Shown here: positions 17,262 through 26,075 of the stretch, in pieces
Numbering within the stretch: the stretch's first letter is position 1
Layout of the letters: each line of letters starts with the position of its first letter
Source of the DNA: Kangiellaceae bacterium
GTDB lineage: Bacteria; Pseudomonadota; Gammaproteobacteria; Enterobacterales; Kangiellaceae
DNA: 64,000 nucleotides
Direction of reading: 5' to 3'
Assembly (NCBI GenBank): GCA_026196875.1
Contig: JAPHTP010000004.1
Location: 62,001 to 126,000, forward strand
The notes under the pieces: generated by a model
The model's input: only the letters and a program-made list of their open reading frames with translations
Databases searched by the model: none
Told to the model about the DNA's origin: nothing
Position numbers and translations under genes: made by a program

Positions 17262-18179
17262 TTATTCTCCCTTCTCTAACATTGAACGATACAAAGGGAT
17301 CATATCATCCGATAGGATTAAGAATTCCGGCTTGTCTTTTCTTAGAGAGATCCTTCCTCCGCCAAATACTTCCCACTTGTCATTAACAATTTCGGGTTTA
17401 CCCCAATCAGCTATTAATAACTTCCTCACTCGAGCTTCTTCAGGCTTTCCAGTTAACACCCACAATACCTGCAATTTACCATCGCCGAAAACGGCTTCGA
17501 ACTTTCTGTCGAATCCAGCAAAGGAATAACCAAAGCAATTGATCTGGATTTGCTCTTTCGGTTTATTAGGTAACCAGACTCTGTTGATTTTATCTTCTTT
17601 AGTTTGCATACACTCATGTTCGAACTTAGGACGCAGTTTTTCGAGATCGGAATCAAAATCAAGCAACCCGGGAATTTTGGTACTGTAATTTGTCTTATTC
17701 TTAAAAGTCGTATTTAGGTGTGGATTAGCCCAGGCGAACAAGTTAGGATGGCCCGCATCTTTATGAAGCCAAAGCAATCGACCGTGAGCATTATCGACCC
17801 ATAGCTCCCCTTTAGCATAGATATCCATTCCTAAATAATTACCTGTTTTATCGCCTAGCTTGTTTCTTATCCTGGCTAAAGAGACACTTTTCGCTTCCAT
17901 CTGAGTAAATTTATTGTCAGCAATGACAAAAGCCGCTCGGCCAAATGTTACCTTTTCCTTGCGGTATCCATCACAAATTAAATGTTGCTCCTTTTTCTCC
18001 GCTAACGGGTAAGTTGGTTGCTTTATATCGATCACTTTTGTTGTGCGACAGTAGCTAAGCAGTTTTTGTTTGATCGTAGCTAAGTCATCTTCGAGTTGAA
18101 GGTTATCACCTATAACAAATTGCGCACTAGCAGAGTGGTTGAATAGCATTGCTAAAACAATAATCAGTTTGGTATTCAT
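17262..18179 (-). CDS. Secreted hypothetical protein
   Basis: I do not recognise this 305-residue protein. It starts with a signal peptide (MNTKLIIVLAMLFNHSASA), so it should be periplasmic or outer-membrane associated. An in-frame ATG two codons upstream (18185) is an equal alternative. The rest is soluble, with charged beta-rich stretches and two rather similar halves, each holding a CxxT or CMQT cysteine, a glutamine- or lysine-rich segment and a KFEAVFGDGKLQ or RAAFVIADNKFTQ strand. That suggests an internal duplication. It converges on the winged-helix gene with a 4-bp gap. Confidence 0.7.
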   Translation of the reverse strand: MNTKLIIVLAMLFNHSASAQFVIGDNLQLEDDLATIKQKLLSYCRTTKVIDIKQPTYPLAEKKEQHLICDGYRKEKVTFGRAAFVIADNKFTQMEAKSVSLARIRNKLGDKTGNYLGMDIYAKGELWVDNAHGRLLWLHKDAGHPNLFAWANPHLNTTFKNKTNYSTKIPGLLDFDSDLEKLRPKFEHECMQTKEDKINRVWLPNKPKEQIQINCFGYSFAGFDRKFEAVFGDGKLQVLWVLTGKPEEARVRKLLIADWGKPEIVNDKWEVFGGGRISLRKDKPEFLILSDDMIPLYRSMLEKGE

Positions 18180-18185
18180 GGCCAT

Positions 18186-18660
18186 AATTTTATTTCTGAA
18201 TTTTTTATTTTTTACGTTTTGGCCTTAGACGATACCTGCTTCAAATAGGATTGCCGTTAAATAAAAATTCAATGTTTTTATCGAAAATTAATGCACTAGC
18301 AATTATTCCGAAAACTTTTTCCTAAAACTGAAGCCCATCACGAATCTCAGATATGAGATATTTTTTAAATTAATTTTTTGATCCAAAATCTCAAATTCAT
18401 GACAAGATAATGAAGCTAAGATTTTCTTTATGCGTTACTAATAAATTCTTATGACTGAAGTCATCTAATTGATTAAATAATCAGCTAGACATCAGCAACA
18501 TTTTTGTTAGTCGTGCGCACTTTTTATTCGATTATTTTTTCTAATCTATCACCTGAGTTTTTTTCGTTTGTTCAGATTTTTTCTCCTTTCCATAATCAAA
18601 TTCGTCAGTTACGACAAAGCACGATTTTCAATCGAAAACCAATCACATTAAGGACGAATC
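18186..18660. other. AT-rich intergenic region upstream of the astacin gene
   Basis: This 475-base spacer separates two divergent genes and is very AT-rich. A 16-bp palindrome, ATCTCAGATATGAGAT, lies at 18344-18359. Short open frames here lack ribosome-binding sites and I do not support them. The only clear element is AAGGACGA just before the protease ATG. Confidence 0.5.
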
Positions 18661-20853
18661 ATGAACAAGCTAAAGAGAATCAAATCTGCTGCTGTTTTAC
18701 TTAGTTTAGTTTCCTCAAGTTTGCTTACTTCACAGTCGATTTTTGCTAGTTCTATTAATTTAAATTCATCACTCAATAATATTTCTCAAGAATTAACTCA
18801 AGAAAAAATAAAGATATCAGGCAGGGAATATTATCGTTATGGCGATATGCTTGTACCGGTAGAAAAACACTCAATTCATTCTCAGTTCGATCTCAATAAA
18901 AATAAGTGGACTGATGGTAATGTTATTTACCAATTTGCACCGGATGTCACACAAGAGAATCGACAACAATTTACTAAAGCAACTGAGCTATGGTCACAAG
19001 TTGCTCAACTAAACTTCATCGAACGTACCGACCAGACAAACTACATTTATGTAGAAAACGGCGATGGTAACTTCGCCACAGTTGGCATGGCCGGAGGTAA
19101 ACAAACCTTGACCATGAAAAACTGGGGAAGCCTCTATGTCGTGGTACATGAGCTAGGGCATAGTCTGGGTATGTGGCACGAGCAACAACGCAGTGATAGA
19201 GATAACTACGTTGAAATACTAACGGAGAACATTCTGGATGATCAGCGGCATAATTTTAACCTGCATAGAACCAGCAGCTACGGAGCTTACGATTTTCTAT
19301 CAGTAATGCAATACCCGAGCACAGCATGGTCTAAGAATGGTTTGACCACAATAAAACCTAAGGCAGACTATGTCGATTTTACTTCACATATGGGCCAACG
19401 GAGGTTCTTAAGCGGTGGCGATCAGTACAGTGTCGCTGCCCACTATGGAGCTAAAACGATCACTATCCCCGACAACGCTTTCAAAACTTATTTAGTAGAA
19501 AATTTTGATACAAACAGCGATGGAGAAATTGACTCGCTAGAGGCAGCAAAAGTTGAGTCAATCCAAACTCCTGGTAATGGTGAAATCAATTCAATTGAAG
19601 GCGTCCAGTATTTTCGATTTCTAAAAACGCTCAACGTCTCAAACGAAAACCTTTCCGAAGCTTCAGAACTTCCCAACCATTTAGTTGACATCAATTTGTC
19701 TTATAACAACATTAATATTGTTGACTCGGCCTGGGTATTGCCACCAATGATTACCAACCTTCAATTGGCTGGTAACATGATCGATGAATACTCGTGTGAA
19801 GAAATTAAATTTATCGAGTCTACAATTGATGGTTCCTTTAGTTACAGTCCGACAAAATCTGGACACAACTTGGTATGTGATGAGTCTGCTTCTTTCGTAT
19901 TATTCAACGGTAAAACTCGATTTGACTTACGTTCTAAAGGTTCGCAAACCTACCACATTGAAGTTCCTGATAATGTGGGCCAGCTAAAAGTAGAAACCGT
20001 CAATTTTGAAGAACAGGTTGGTGGCGAAATGGATGTTTACCTAGCTTTTGGAAAGCAGCCTGCGAATAACGACTATGACCACTTTTCAAATAACAACGGA
20101 AACGAGGAGTCAATCACCGTTGATAACCCTCAGGCAGGCACTTGGTACATTTTACTCCAACCTCACGATCGATCTTTCGAATCTGTTAACTTAACCGCCA
20201 GTTTCGTAGACGATAATACACCACCTAATCTACTCAAGAACGGTGAAATAGTTTCAGGTTTATCGGGAGAACAAAATAGCTCGCAAATATTTGTCTTTGA
20301 CGTTCCAGAAAATGCGATTGACTTGAAATTTGATATCAATGGTGGAACTGGCGATGCAGACCTTTATATTAAATATGGACAAGCGCCTAGCACATCTGAT
20401 TATGATTGCCGACCTTGGAAAAATGGTAATGTCGAGAGTTGTCTGATAAATAATGCTCAACCAGGTCGCTATTATGTAATGCTACACGGCTACAATAGTT
20501 ATCAAGCATTAAACTTAGTTGCCCGATATGAAGTTTCAAGCGGTCAGCAAGGTGGCAGTGAAACGCATAATAGCCTAGCAGGCAATGCGGGTTACTGGGT
20601 TGACTTCCCCGTGCAAGTTCCTGCAGGCATGACTAGTTTAACTGCAACATTGAGTGGAGGTTCTGGAGATGTAGATCTGTACGTTCGCTATTCTAGCCAG
20701 CCAACAACATCCACCTATGATTGCCGGCCTTATTTAACCGGCAACAACGAGTCTTGCACTATCAATAATCCACAAGAAGGAAATTGGTATATCAGCTTGA
20801 GAGGATATACAAATTATAATGGCGTTGATTTAATTATTGAGTGGAAACACTAG
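18661..20853 (+). CDS. Secreted astacin-family (M12A) metalloprotease with three PPC domains
   Basis: This 730-residue exoenzyme starts with a signal peptide (to about residue 29) and a short propeptide. The catalytic domain spans about 80-255. It holds the astacin zinc signature HELGHSLGMWHEQQR at 163-177 and a Met-turn read as SVMQYPS at 214-220, with Gln where His is usual. A calcium-binding loop, DTNSDGEIDSLEA, sits near residue 281. A leucine-rich segment follows to about 380. Three bacterial pre-peptidase C-terminal domains end the protein; the last two share GD-x-DLY and YDCRP motifs. Such enzymes are secreted and degrade external proteins. AAGGACGA precedes the ATG. Confidence 0.92.
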   Translation: MNKLKRIKSAAVLLSLVSSSLLTSQSIFASSINLNSSLNNISQELTQEKIKISGREYYRYGDMLVPVEKHSIHSQFDLNKNKWTDGNVIYQFAPDVTQENRQQFTKATELWSQVAQLNFIERTDQTNYIYVENGDGNFATVGMAGGKQTLTMKNWGSLYVVVHELGHSLGMWHEQQRSDRDNYVEILTENILDDQRHNFNLHRTSSYGAYDFLSVMQYPSTAWSKNGLTTIKPKADYVDFTSHMGQRRFLSGGDQYSVAAHYGAKTITIPDNAFKTYLVENFDTNSDGEIDSLEAAKVESIQTPGNGEINSIEGVQYFRFLKTLNVSNENLSEASELPNHLVDINLSYNNINIVDSAWVLPPMITNLQLAGNMIDEYSCEEIKFIESTIDGSFSYSPTKSGHNLVCDESASFVLFNGKTRFDLRSKGSQTYHIEVPDNVGQLKVETVNFEEQVGGEMDVYLAFGKQPANNDYDHFSNNNGNEESITVDNPQAGTWYILLQPHDRSFESVNLTASFVDDNTPPNLLKNGEIVSGLSGEQNSSQIFVFDVPENAIDLKFDINGGTGDADLYIKYGQAPSTSDYDCRPWKNGNVESCLINNAQPGRYYVMLHGYNSYQALNLVARYEVSSGQQGGSETHNSLAGNAGYWVDFPVQVPAGMTSLTATLSGGSGDVDLYVRYSSQPTTSTYDCRPYLTGNNESCTINNPQEGNWYISLRGYTNYNGVDLIIEWKH

Positions 20854-20870
20854 GTAATTTTCTAACCAGG

Positions 20871-20892
20871 AGTAGGCCTCTTGCGGCCTACT
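20871..20892. terminator. Terminator hairpin after the astacin gene
   Basis: The 8-bp stem AGTAGGCC / GGCCTACT closes a 6-nt loop and is followed by TCTTATTC. It lies between convergent genes and can serve both. Confidence 0.65.
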
Positions 20893-20902
20893 TCTTATTC
20901 AA

Positions 20903-21322
20903 CTATTGATTGAATTGCACCATATTGATTACTAACGAAATCACTATTAAAGCAATATGCGGAAAGGCGACAGTAGGTCGGATAGACTGATTAAGATATT
21001 CGCCAATTAAGGAAAGTCCGCCTGGACGTATACTTTGAAAATGGCTGTTGAATTGAAACGCATCTCCAGAATTTTCTTCCATAATACTTTTCTCAAGCTG
21101 GAGTAGTCTCATTTCAATCCGCGACTGAAAAGTTTTCCAAATTGCATCCTGCAGCCATAGGACGAGCAATATCAAAACTACGGATACACCTGCCGCATCT
21201 GATATTACAGTAGCGACTAGTGCTAATATGCTTACTAACTTAATATAGAGAGAGTGCTTTTCATAACTATCAAACTGATTTTGAAGTAAGCACCACTCGG
21301 TTTTGTATTCTTCACTTTTCAT
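20903..21322 (-). CDS. Hypothetical membrane protein
   Basis: I do not recognise this 139-residue protein. It has a charged N-terminal 25 residues, two close hydrophobic segments at about 29-57 (LVSILALVATVISDAAGVSVVLILLVLW), a polar amphipathic middle and a C-terminal hydrophobic segment at about 118-135. It starts 26 bp after the preceding membrane-protein gene and is likely the last gene of a short operon. Function unknown. Confidence 0.6.
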   Translation of the reverse strand: MKSEEYKTEWCLLQNQFDSYEKHSLYIKLVSILALVATVISDAAGVSVVLILLVLWLQDAIWKTFQSRIEMRLLQLEKSIMEENSGDAFQFNSHFQSIRPGGLSLIGEYLNQSIRPTVAFPHIALIVISLVINMVQFNQ

Positions 21323-21348
21323 TTAGTTTTACTTTCCTTATCGCAAAA

Positions 21349-21765
21349 TTATGCATTTCTATCAGATTCGTTTTTGTAAATTAGGCCAATAAGAACGCCG
21401 TAGATTCCAAACTGCAAAACGAGATAAAAAGTTTCCATCAGCACAAATGAAAGAGAACTATCAACTATCTGTTTCGCTACAAAAGCTAGTACATGAGAAG
21501 ACCAGAAGAATATGCCAATGAGCATTGAATATTTGAGGCCTTTTAGGATGCCGCTACCTTTAAAATTTATATATGGATACAGAAATGATAGCGTGACCCC
21601 TTGAATCACTATCGTTAGCAACCCTAATATAAAATTAGGCTCTCCTTTAAAGTAACCAAAAATTTTATATTGTTTCTCAAATAACATCACGTGCCATACA
21701 ACTGCAAGTGGAAACGTGACAATGGTGTAGGCTACAGTGCCGAGTAATACAGACTTTATATTCAT
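21349..21765 (-). CDS. Hypothetical four-helix membrane protein
   Basis: This 138-residue integral membrane protein has four hydrophobic segments at about 5-27, 45-66, 75-97 and 105-128. WHVMLFEKQYKIFGYF follows the first helix. The general build resembles small DUF1761/DUF2177-type proteins, but I cannot confirm membership. Its ATG overlaps the stop of the preceding 60-codon frame as ATGA, which suggests translational coupling. Confidence 0.6.
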   Translation of the reverse strand: MNIKSVLLGTVAYTIVTFPLAVVWHVMLFEKQYKIFGYFKGEPNFILGLLTIVIQGVTLSFLYPYINFKGSGILKGLKYSMLIGIFFWSSHVLAFVAKQIVDSSLSFVLMETFYLVLQFGIYGVLIGLIYKNESDRNA

Positions 21766-21944
21766 TCGATATTTGGCTCCTTTTTTAATTCCTCCCTATT
21801 CATTTCTTCAAGCTGTTTAAGGTGGTAACCAGTGACTAAACTGAGTATGACATAGTCTGCTTGCTCGAATAAGCTTCTATTACCAGCTTCAGTTCGCTTA
21901 ATCGAACAAGCAAGCACACTAGTGTTCGCAACGACTAATACCAT
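21762..21944 (-). CDS. Small hypothetical protein
   Basis: This 60-residue frame overlaps the downstream membrane-protein gene by 4 bp, the typical spacing of coupled genes. The N-terminus MVLVVANTSVLAC could be a short lipoprotein-like leader with VLAC as its lipobox, although it lacks a basic N-region. No ribosome-binding site is visible. Coding status is uncertain. Confidence 0.35.
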   Translation of the reverse strand: MVLVVANTSVLACSIKRTEAGNRSLFEQADYVILSLVTGYHLKQLEEMNREELKKEPNIE

Positions 21945-22049
21945 AAAGAGTAGAGTAGAGTTAATTTGAGTCTGACATTGCTCAATTCGTAAGTTCCATC
22001 TTTAGCCAGGGGTCGGCTTGACTAACATGTTATGCCAATATCCACACAC

Positions 22050-22844
22050 TTAACAGCAATCCCAATAGAACCATGCATTTTCAAATTTCCCTGATTCTAG
22101 ATCATTGGGTTTTATAAACAGATGCCCAACACCACTATCGCCAAACATGATGTAATCATCAATATCTATTTGTAGAAGCTGGATATCATCTTTCTGACTT
22201 TTCTCATATTCGCGGGGGTCACTTTGAGTAAAGTCACCATACCCACCAATTTTGTGCCCCGTACTTGAGAAATACTCATGAAACTGCTCTTTCTCAATAT
22301 CGCCAAGATCATCCTCGAAATCCCAATAATCCTTTTCCCTAAACATAAATGAGAATTGGGAATCTTCGCTACACCCCGTATCTATTGATTTTTTGAAGTT
22401 TAACTTGTGAATTCTAAATACAGGAAGCTCATTATATAAGCTACTATCAATAAAAGAGAAATCTGAGATAGCAGTTTTCTGCAGGTCATTTTCATTGTGA
22501 AAAAAGACCTTTTCAGTCCCCATATCCCACCACCCGTCAGAAGAAAAGAACAACTGCAAAAGTCCGCTTGCTGGGAAACCTGATAATTGGGGAATCTCCG
22601 AAAAATTTATCTGTGCCAGTAACACCATTGGTTTTCCATTTTCATCCTTAGGATATTCCATATCAGAAGGAATAAAAGGCTGCCCTAGAAATTTGCTTTG
22701 TGTGAGTTCCAATGGATCATCTGTTATTCCACATTCAAGGGGCGTAGCCTGAATTGATACATACTCACGCTGAGCCTTGATTAGATCAGATTCATAATCT
22801 TTCAGCACGTCAGGAACAACAGCCTTTGTATCACTAAATTCCAT
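22050..22844 (-). CDS. DUF1963 (YwqG-like) protein
   Basis: This 264-residue soluble cytosolic protein shows the DUF1963 pattern: an early segment with FLGQPFIPSDMEYP, then MVLLAQINFSEIPQL and GLLQLFFSS, a GGYGDFTQSDPRE loop, and a C-terminal LLQIDIDDYIMFGDSGVGHLFI block. Family members (Bacillus YwqG and others) are widespread, often near toxin or cassette genes, and have no established activity. It has its own spacer on both sides, and the spacer sequences resemble integron cassette junctions. Confidence 0.8.
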   Translation of the reverse strand: MEFSDTKAVVPDVLKDYESDLIKAQREYVSIQATPLECGITDDPLELTQSKFLGQPFIPSDMEYPKDENGKPMVLLAQINFSEIPQLSGFPASGLLQLFFSSDGWWDMGTEKVFFHNENDLQKTAISDFSFIDSSLYNELPVFRIHKLNFKKSIDTGCSEDSQFSFMFREKDYWDFEDDLGDIEKEQFHEYFSSTGHKIGGYGDFTQSDPREYEKSQKDDIQLLQIDIDDYIMFGDSGVGHLFIKPNDLESGKFENAWFYWDCC

Positions 22845-22890
22845 CTAAATATTCCTTAACTTTCCTATAGGGCATAACGCTTAATTCAAA

Positions 22891-22917
22891 AATTCAGGCT
22901 GTTGTTTAGCCTGAATT
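22891..22917 (-). terminator. Terminator hairpin, within a possible attC-like site
   Basis: The 9-bp stem AATTCAGGC / GCCTGAATT with a 9-nt loop is flanked by A and T tracts and lies just after the stop of the small secreted-protein gene. It is the core of a longer imperfect palindrome (22872-22938) whose ends read GCATAAC and GTTATA. Confidence 0.7.
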
Positions 22918-22942
22918 TTTTTGCAATTTTTGGTTATATTTT

Positions 22943-23275
22943 TTACTTTTTAATGCGCATTTCTGTAACCTTACACTGATCATTAGTTAGATAAAGTGCA
23001 ACCTTTTTACCACTCATCATAGCGGCCAATAAATTTGACTGCATCCTATCAATTCCTGGGTGTTCAGGATAGATAGATGCGTACGAAGCACCATATCCAC
23101 TTTGAGAGACACAATTCTGCAAAAGAGGAGACAAACGTACGTTTACTCCTCCGTTTGCAGTAACTACTAAATCCGTAACTTCTGATTCTTGGGTCCAACC
23201 TGGCCCATCGGCCCAAACAGTTGATACGCCAAATACGAAAGAGAACACTACACAATTTTTTGTGATTCGATTCAT
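22943..23275 (-). CDS. Small secreted hypothetical protein
   Basis: This 110-residue protein begins with a signal peptide (MNRITKNCVVFSFVFGVSTVWA). The mature part of about 88 residues has two cysteines (LLQNCVSQSG and NDQCKVTEM) that could form a disulfide in the periplasm, and a strand-turn-strand pattern VTANGGVNVRLSP. I do not recognise the family. It looks like the small orphan periplasmic proteins found in marine gammaproteobacteria. Confidence 0.6.
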   Translation of the reverse strand: MNRITKNCVVFSFVFGVSTVWADGPGWTQESEVTDLVVTANGGVNVRLSPLLQNCVSQSGYGASYASIYPEHPGIDRMQSNLLAAMMSGKKVALYLTNDQCKVTEMRIKK

Positions 23276-23734
23276 AAAAACTCCAATATCCTATATATAA
23301 CAGCTAAGTATACGGCGACCACAATATAACGCTGTGCCATATATATCTATTTTTTTAAGTTCAAATAATAATGAAACAATAACCCATTCAATTCAAGATT
23401 CTACATTAATGTTAGATTTTTATTCAATTCAGATTTACAGAGCGTCGGCCGTCTAATGCTGGCGGCCTATCTTATTCAATAAATTCAATCACCAATCAAA
23501 AATTTTAGATAAAACAAATAGTTAAATCGCTATATTAGAATCCACTTTACTGTAACTACCGCAACGGTGGCTGAAAACCAGTGCTATTTGACAAATACCT
23601 AGCCATTTAATTACTTTTTATCTAAATAGTATTTCGCGGGAGAGAATTTCATAGACGATGTTCAATCACACGCACCAACTCAATCTCTGCAATTTGCAGA
23701 CTTTATCAATTTTTCTTGAATTGGACGTTGGAAA
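23276..23734. other. AT-rich spacer with no supported gene
   Basis: No credible frame is present in these 459 bases. GTTATAT-type motifs occur twice near 23290-23330, just upstream of the small secreted-protein gene. A hairpin with near-perfect 7-bp arms (GGCCGTC / GGCGGCC) lies at about 23447-23467. Nothing else stands out. Confidence 0.4.
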
Positions 23735-25063
23735 TTAATTTGTTGTTTTTATCAAAAAACCATCAACGCTTCTTACAACTTCCCAACCATCTTTTATTGA
23801 TAATTTCCATCCCTGCCCATCTAAATTGGAATCGCTGATTTTGCCCAGGTCTAAATTTTTTGCGACTACCTTAATATGGCTAAAATCTTTGGCTATTAAT
23901 AAAGCATTGGTAGCTTCAATTTCCCCCCAGTTATCGAAAATGGTAATTTCCTCATAAACTTTGCCATAAGGTTCTAAACTTATAACCTTATTTGGATTAA
24001 AGCTCATTCGCATCTGTTGTAATGGCAACGTGAGTGTCTGCCCCTCGACTAACTTTTCGGTGTAATGTTGTTTGGTTTGACGAATTTCTTCAAAACTTTC
24101 TTTCTCCAAAGCCCATAACTTCTCACCATCGAATCTTCTTGCTAACCATTCAACTTGTTCCATTTTGCTTTCGGAAAATTCAATGTTAAGCAAGTGCTGT
24201 ATCGCCTGGTTAAACGAGAAGTTACTATTAACCTTTTGCAGCCATGGCTGATCTTGATTAGGTTTCGCCATCCGGTCAAGCAACAATCCATAAGCCGGTC
24301 CAGTTAGATAGGCAAATGAACGTTCCAATGAAGATTGCTTATCTGCCGACTCCAAACGTTTAACTAAATCAGCAATGAGCTCATCATTTTGATTGAGAGC
24401 AATTCCCGTATATTCTGCCAGCCCTTCATTAATTTCTAGCTTCCGCTCATTCTCTTTAGCTTTGCGATAACGCAAGTAACGTTGATGACGCAATGACAGT
24501 GCTTCTTTCAATGCAATATTCGTTTTAGTGGGATCATTCTCTAATGCAACACTCAATGCCCTTAATTCCATTAACATTAAATATCGACCTTCAAGTTCTG
24601 AAAGATGCGCATTATTCGAGAACGATTGCGATAGCTTTAAAACAGGTTGTATTCGATGCCAAGACTCATGAGCAAGCAATGACATCCTTTGCGCCAAATT
24701 ATCTGGTAGCGGCAACATTATCATGCTCCAACGAACACCAGCCCAATCTTTAGCGGAATTCGCTATCGTTTCACGACTTGGCAGTTGACCAACAAACAAT
24801 CCTCCTGCTTCCTTTAAGATACCTTTCTTATCCGCTACAGAAGCAAATACTTTTCTAGTTTGAGGATCTACTAACAGTAATGGCCCGCACAGCGAATGAT
24901 GCCAAATCTGCCATTCTTCAGACTGGCACTCATGTGAATAATGTTGAATGGTTTCTAGTATAACCTGTCGGTTTGAATTAGAAGCTTGCGCTGAAATTGC
25001 GGCCCAAAAACTAAGTAAGATAATTGATCGAATTATGGTACGTAGCGAATTAAAACCACTCAT
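23735..25063 (-). CDS. Secreted gluzincin-like protein (HExxH with EGLAEY)
   Basis: I start at the ATG at 25063, preceded by GGGAGAA. The 442-residue product has a signal peptide (to about residue 27). It carries HESWH at about 132-136, in LLAHESWHRIQPVL, and EGLAEYTG at about 213-220. An HExxH followed by a glutamate in an EGxAEY setting is the zinc-site plan of gluzincin peptidases. No named family comes to mind, so protease activity is inferred. The C-terminal 150 residues form a separate domain. It follows the membrane winged-helix gene by 112 bp and may be its target. Confidence 0.75.
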   Translation of the reverse strand: MSGFNSLRTIIRSIILLSFWAAISAQASNSNRQVILETIQHYSHECQSEEWQIWHHSLCGPLLLVDPQTRKVFASVADKKGILKEAGGLFVGQLPSRETIANSAKDWAGVRWSMIMLPLPDNLAQRMSLLAHESWHRIQPVLKLSQSFSNNAHLSELEGRYLMLMELRALSVALENDPTKTNIALKEALSLRHQRYLRYRKAKENERKLEINEGLAEYTGIALNQNDELIADLVKRLESADKQSSLERSFAYLTGPAYGLLLDRMAKPNQDQPWLQKVNSNFSFNQAIQHLLNIEFSESKMEQVEWLARRFDGEKLWALEKESFEEIRQTKQHYTEKLVEGQTLTLPLQQMRMSFNPNKVISLEPYGKVYEEITIFDNWGEIEATNALLIAKDFSHIKVVAKNLDLGKISDSNLDGQGWKLSIKDGWEVVRSVDGFLIKTTN

Positions 25064-25082
25064 TGAGTTTTCTCCCAATTTA

Positions 25083-25112
25083 TATCTGAATCTATAAATT
25101 GAATTTCAGATA
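25083..25112. promoter_or_regulatory. Inverted repeat upstream of the gluzincin-like gene
   Basis: TATCTGAA (25083-25090) and TTCAGATA (25105-25112) are perfect 8-bp arms with centres 22 bp, or two helical turns, apart. The repeat lies in the 112-bp gap before the gluzincin-like gene and is a candidate operator. Confidence 0.4.
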
Positions 25113-25175
25113 ATTTGCCTTATAGATCAACCGGATAAGATGAAATTAGAGAAAATTGGATGTTTTTCCCACTCG

Positions 25176-26075
25176 CTATTGCCAATCACCTGCTGGCAAC
25201 ATAGTTAGAATTGAAGGAATTAAGTCGAATAGTTCTGAAGTTTTTACTTGCCAACTCTTCGTTTCAAATCCATTGGTTTGAACTTGCACAACTTTGACTG
25301 AAACACTCACTTGCTCTTGAGTTAACCGATTCACTTCAATATAAATTAAGGCTGTGACCCCGAGTTGGCTTGCTTGTTCTTGTTTCGACTGGCTTTGTAA
25401 AATTTGGTGCTTAAACTCACTGTCTAGTAGCTCAAGGTTGGCCCGCTGCTTGATCAAATTCTCTATTTCTAAAACGAACTGTTCAACATCAGGCGTTTTT
25501 ATACTACCACGCGAAAATACTACGATACGATTTGCTGAAGATTCATCGGCAAAGTCAGATTCTCTTTGTTGCAAGAACCACCAAGCTGAAGCTAATAATA
25601 CTAATACCAAAATGGATATCAACTTTTTAACTGTCGTAACTTGGCTTTTAGGCTTATGGTTTTCGTTTGAGTTACCATCCAACGCAGCAGGCTTTTCTAC
25701 AACTGACTTTTTTTCTACTTCAGTTTCTACTTCAGTTCCTGCTTCTAAAACCAAGACTTCAGCACCGGATGATGTTATTGCTAATCGATAACCTTTTTTG
25801 GGTACAGTTTCAATACTCACCGACGACTTATCAAGTACTTTTCTTAGATTCCAAATTGCAGTTGTTAAAGCCTTATCACCAACCGGAAAATTATCCTCCC
25901 AGATCGCTTTGATCATCTCTTCGCGGGTAACAATTTCATTTTGATTGTCGAACAGTAACTTAAGAACGCTAAAAGTCTTCCAGTTAAGTGGAAATGTTTC
26001 ATTATTTGCATTAGTCAGCGTTTTACTAACTAAATCAAGCTTAAATTCACCGATAGTTACGCCTTTATTTGGCAT
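25176..26075 (-). CDS. Membrane-anchored winged-helix regulator (CadC/ToxR-like)
   Basis: This 299-residue protein has an OmpR-type winged helix (residues 1-98, ending VETVPKKGYRLAI), an acidic linker with a short ETEVETEVE repeat, one membrane helix at about 152-169 and a periplasmic domain of about 125 residues. That domain resembles the alpha/beta domains found in TolB-N or FlgO-like proteins. The protein should signal from periplasm to DNA in one step. Its ATG overlaps the end of the P-loop kinase gene by 11 bp, so the two are translationally coupled. The gene after it encodes the gluzincin-like protein. Confidence 0.85.
   Translation of the reverse strand: MPNKGVTIGEFKLDLVSKTLTNANNETFPLNWKTFSVLKLLFDNQNEIVTREEMIKAIWEDNFPVGDKALTTAIWNLRKVLDKSSVSIETVPKKGYRLAITSSGAEVLVLEAGTEVETEVEKKSVVEKPAALDGNSNENHKPKSQVTTVKKLISILVLVLLASAWWFLQQRESDFADESSANRIVVFSRGSIKTPDVEQFVLEIENLIKQRANLELLDSEFKHQILQSQSKQEQASQLGVTALIYIEVNRLTQEQVSVSVKVVQVQTNGFETKSWQVKTSELFDLIPSILTMLPAGDWQ

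Noticed and set aside
18504-18704. A 66-codon frame overlapping the astacin start
   Set aside because: It overlaps the protease ATG and signal peptide in another frame and lacks a ribosome-binding site.
21945-22049. A second attC-like site after the DUF1963 gene
   Set aside because: Only the left half (GGCATAAC ... GTCAAGCCGACC) is recognisable; the matching right half is missing, so I did not list it as a feature.
25354-25791. A 145-codon plus-strand frame opposite the winged-helix regulator
   Set aside because: The minus-strand protein has a complete domain order and coupled neighbours; this frame is a shadow.
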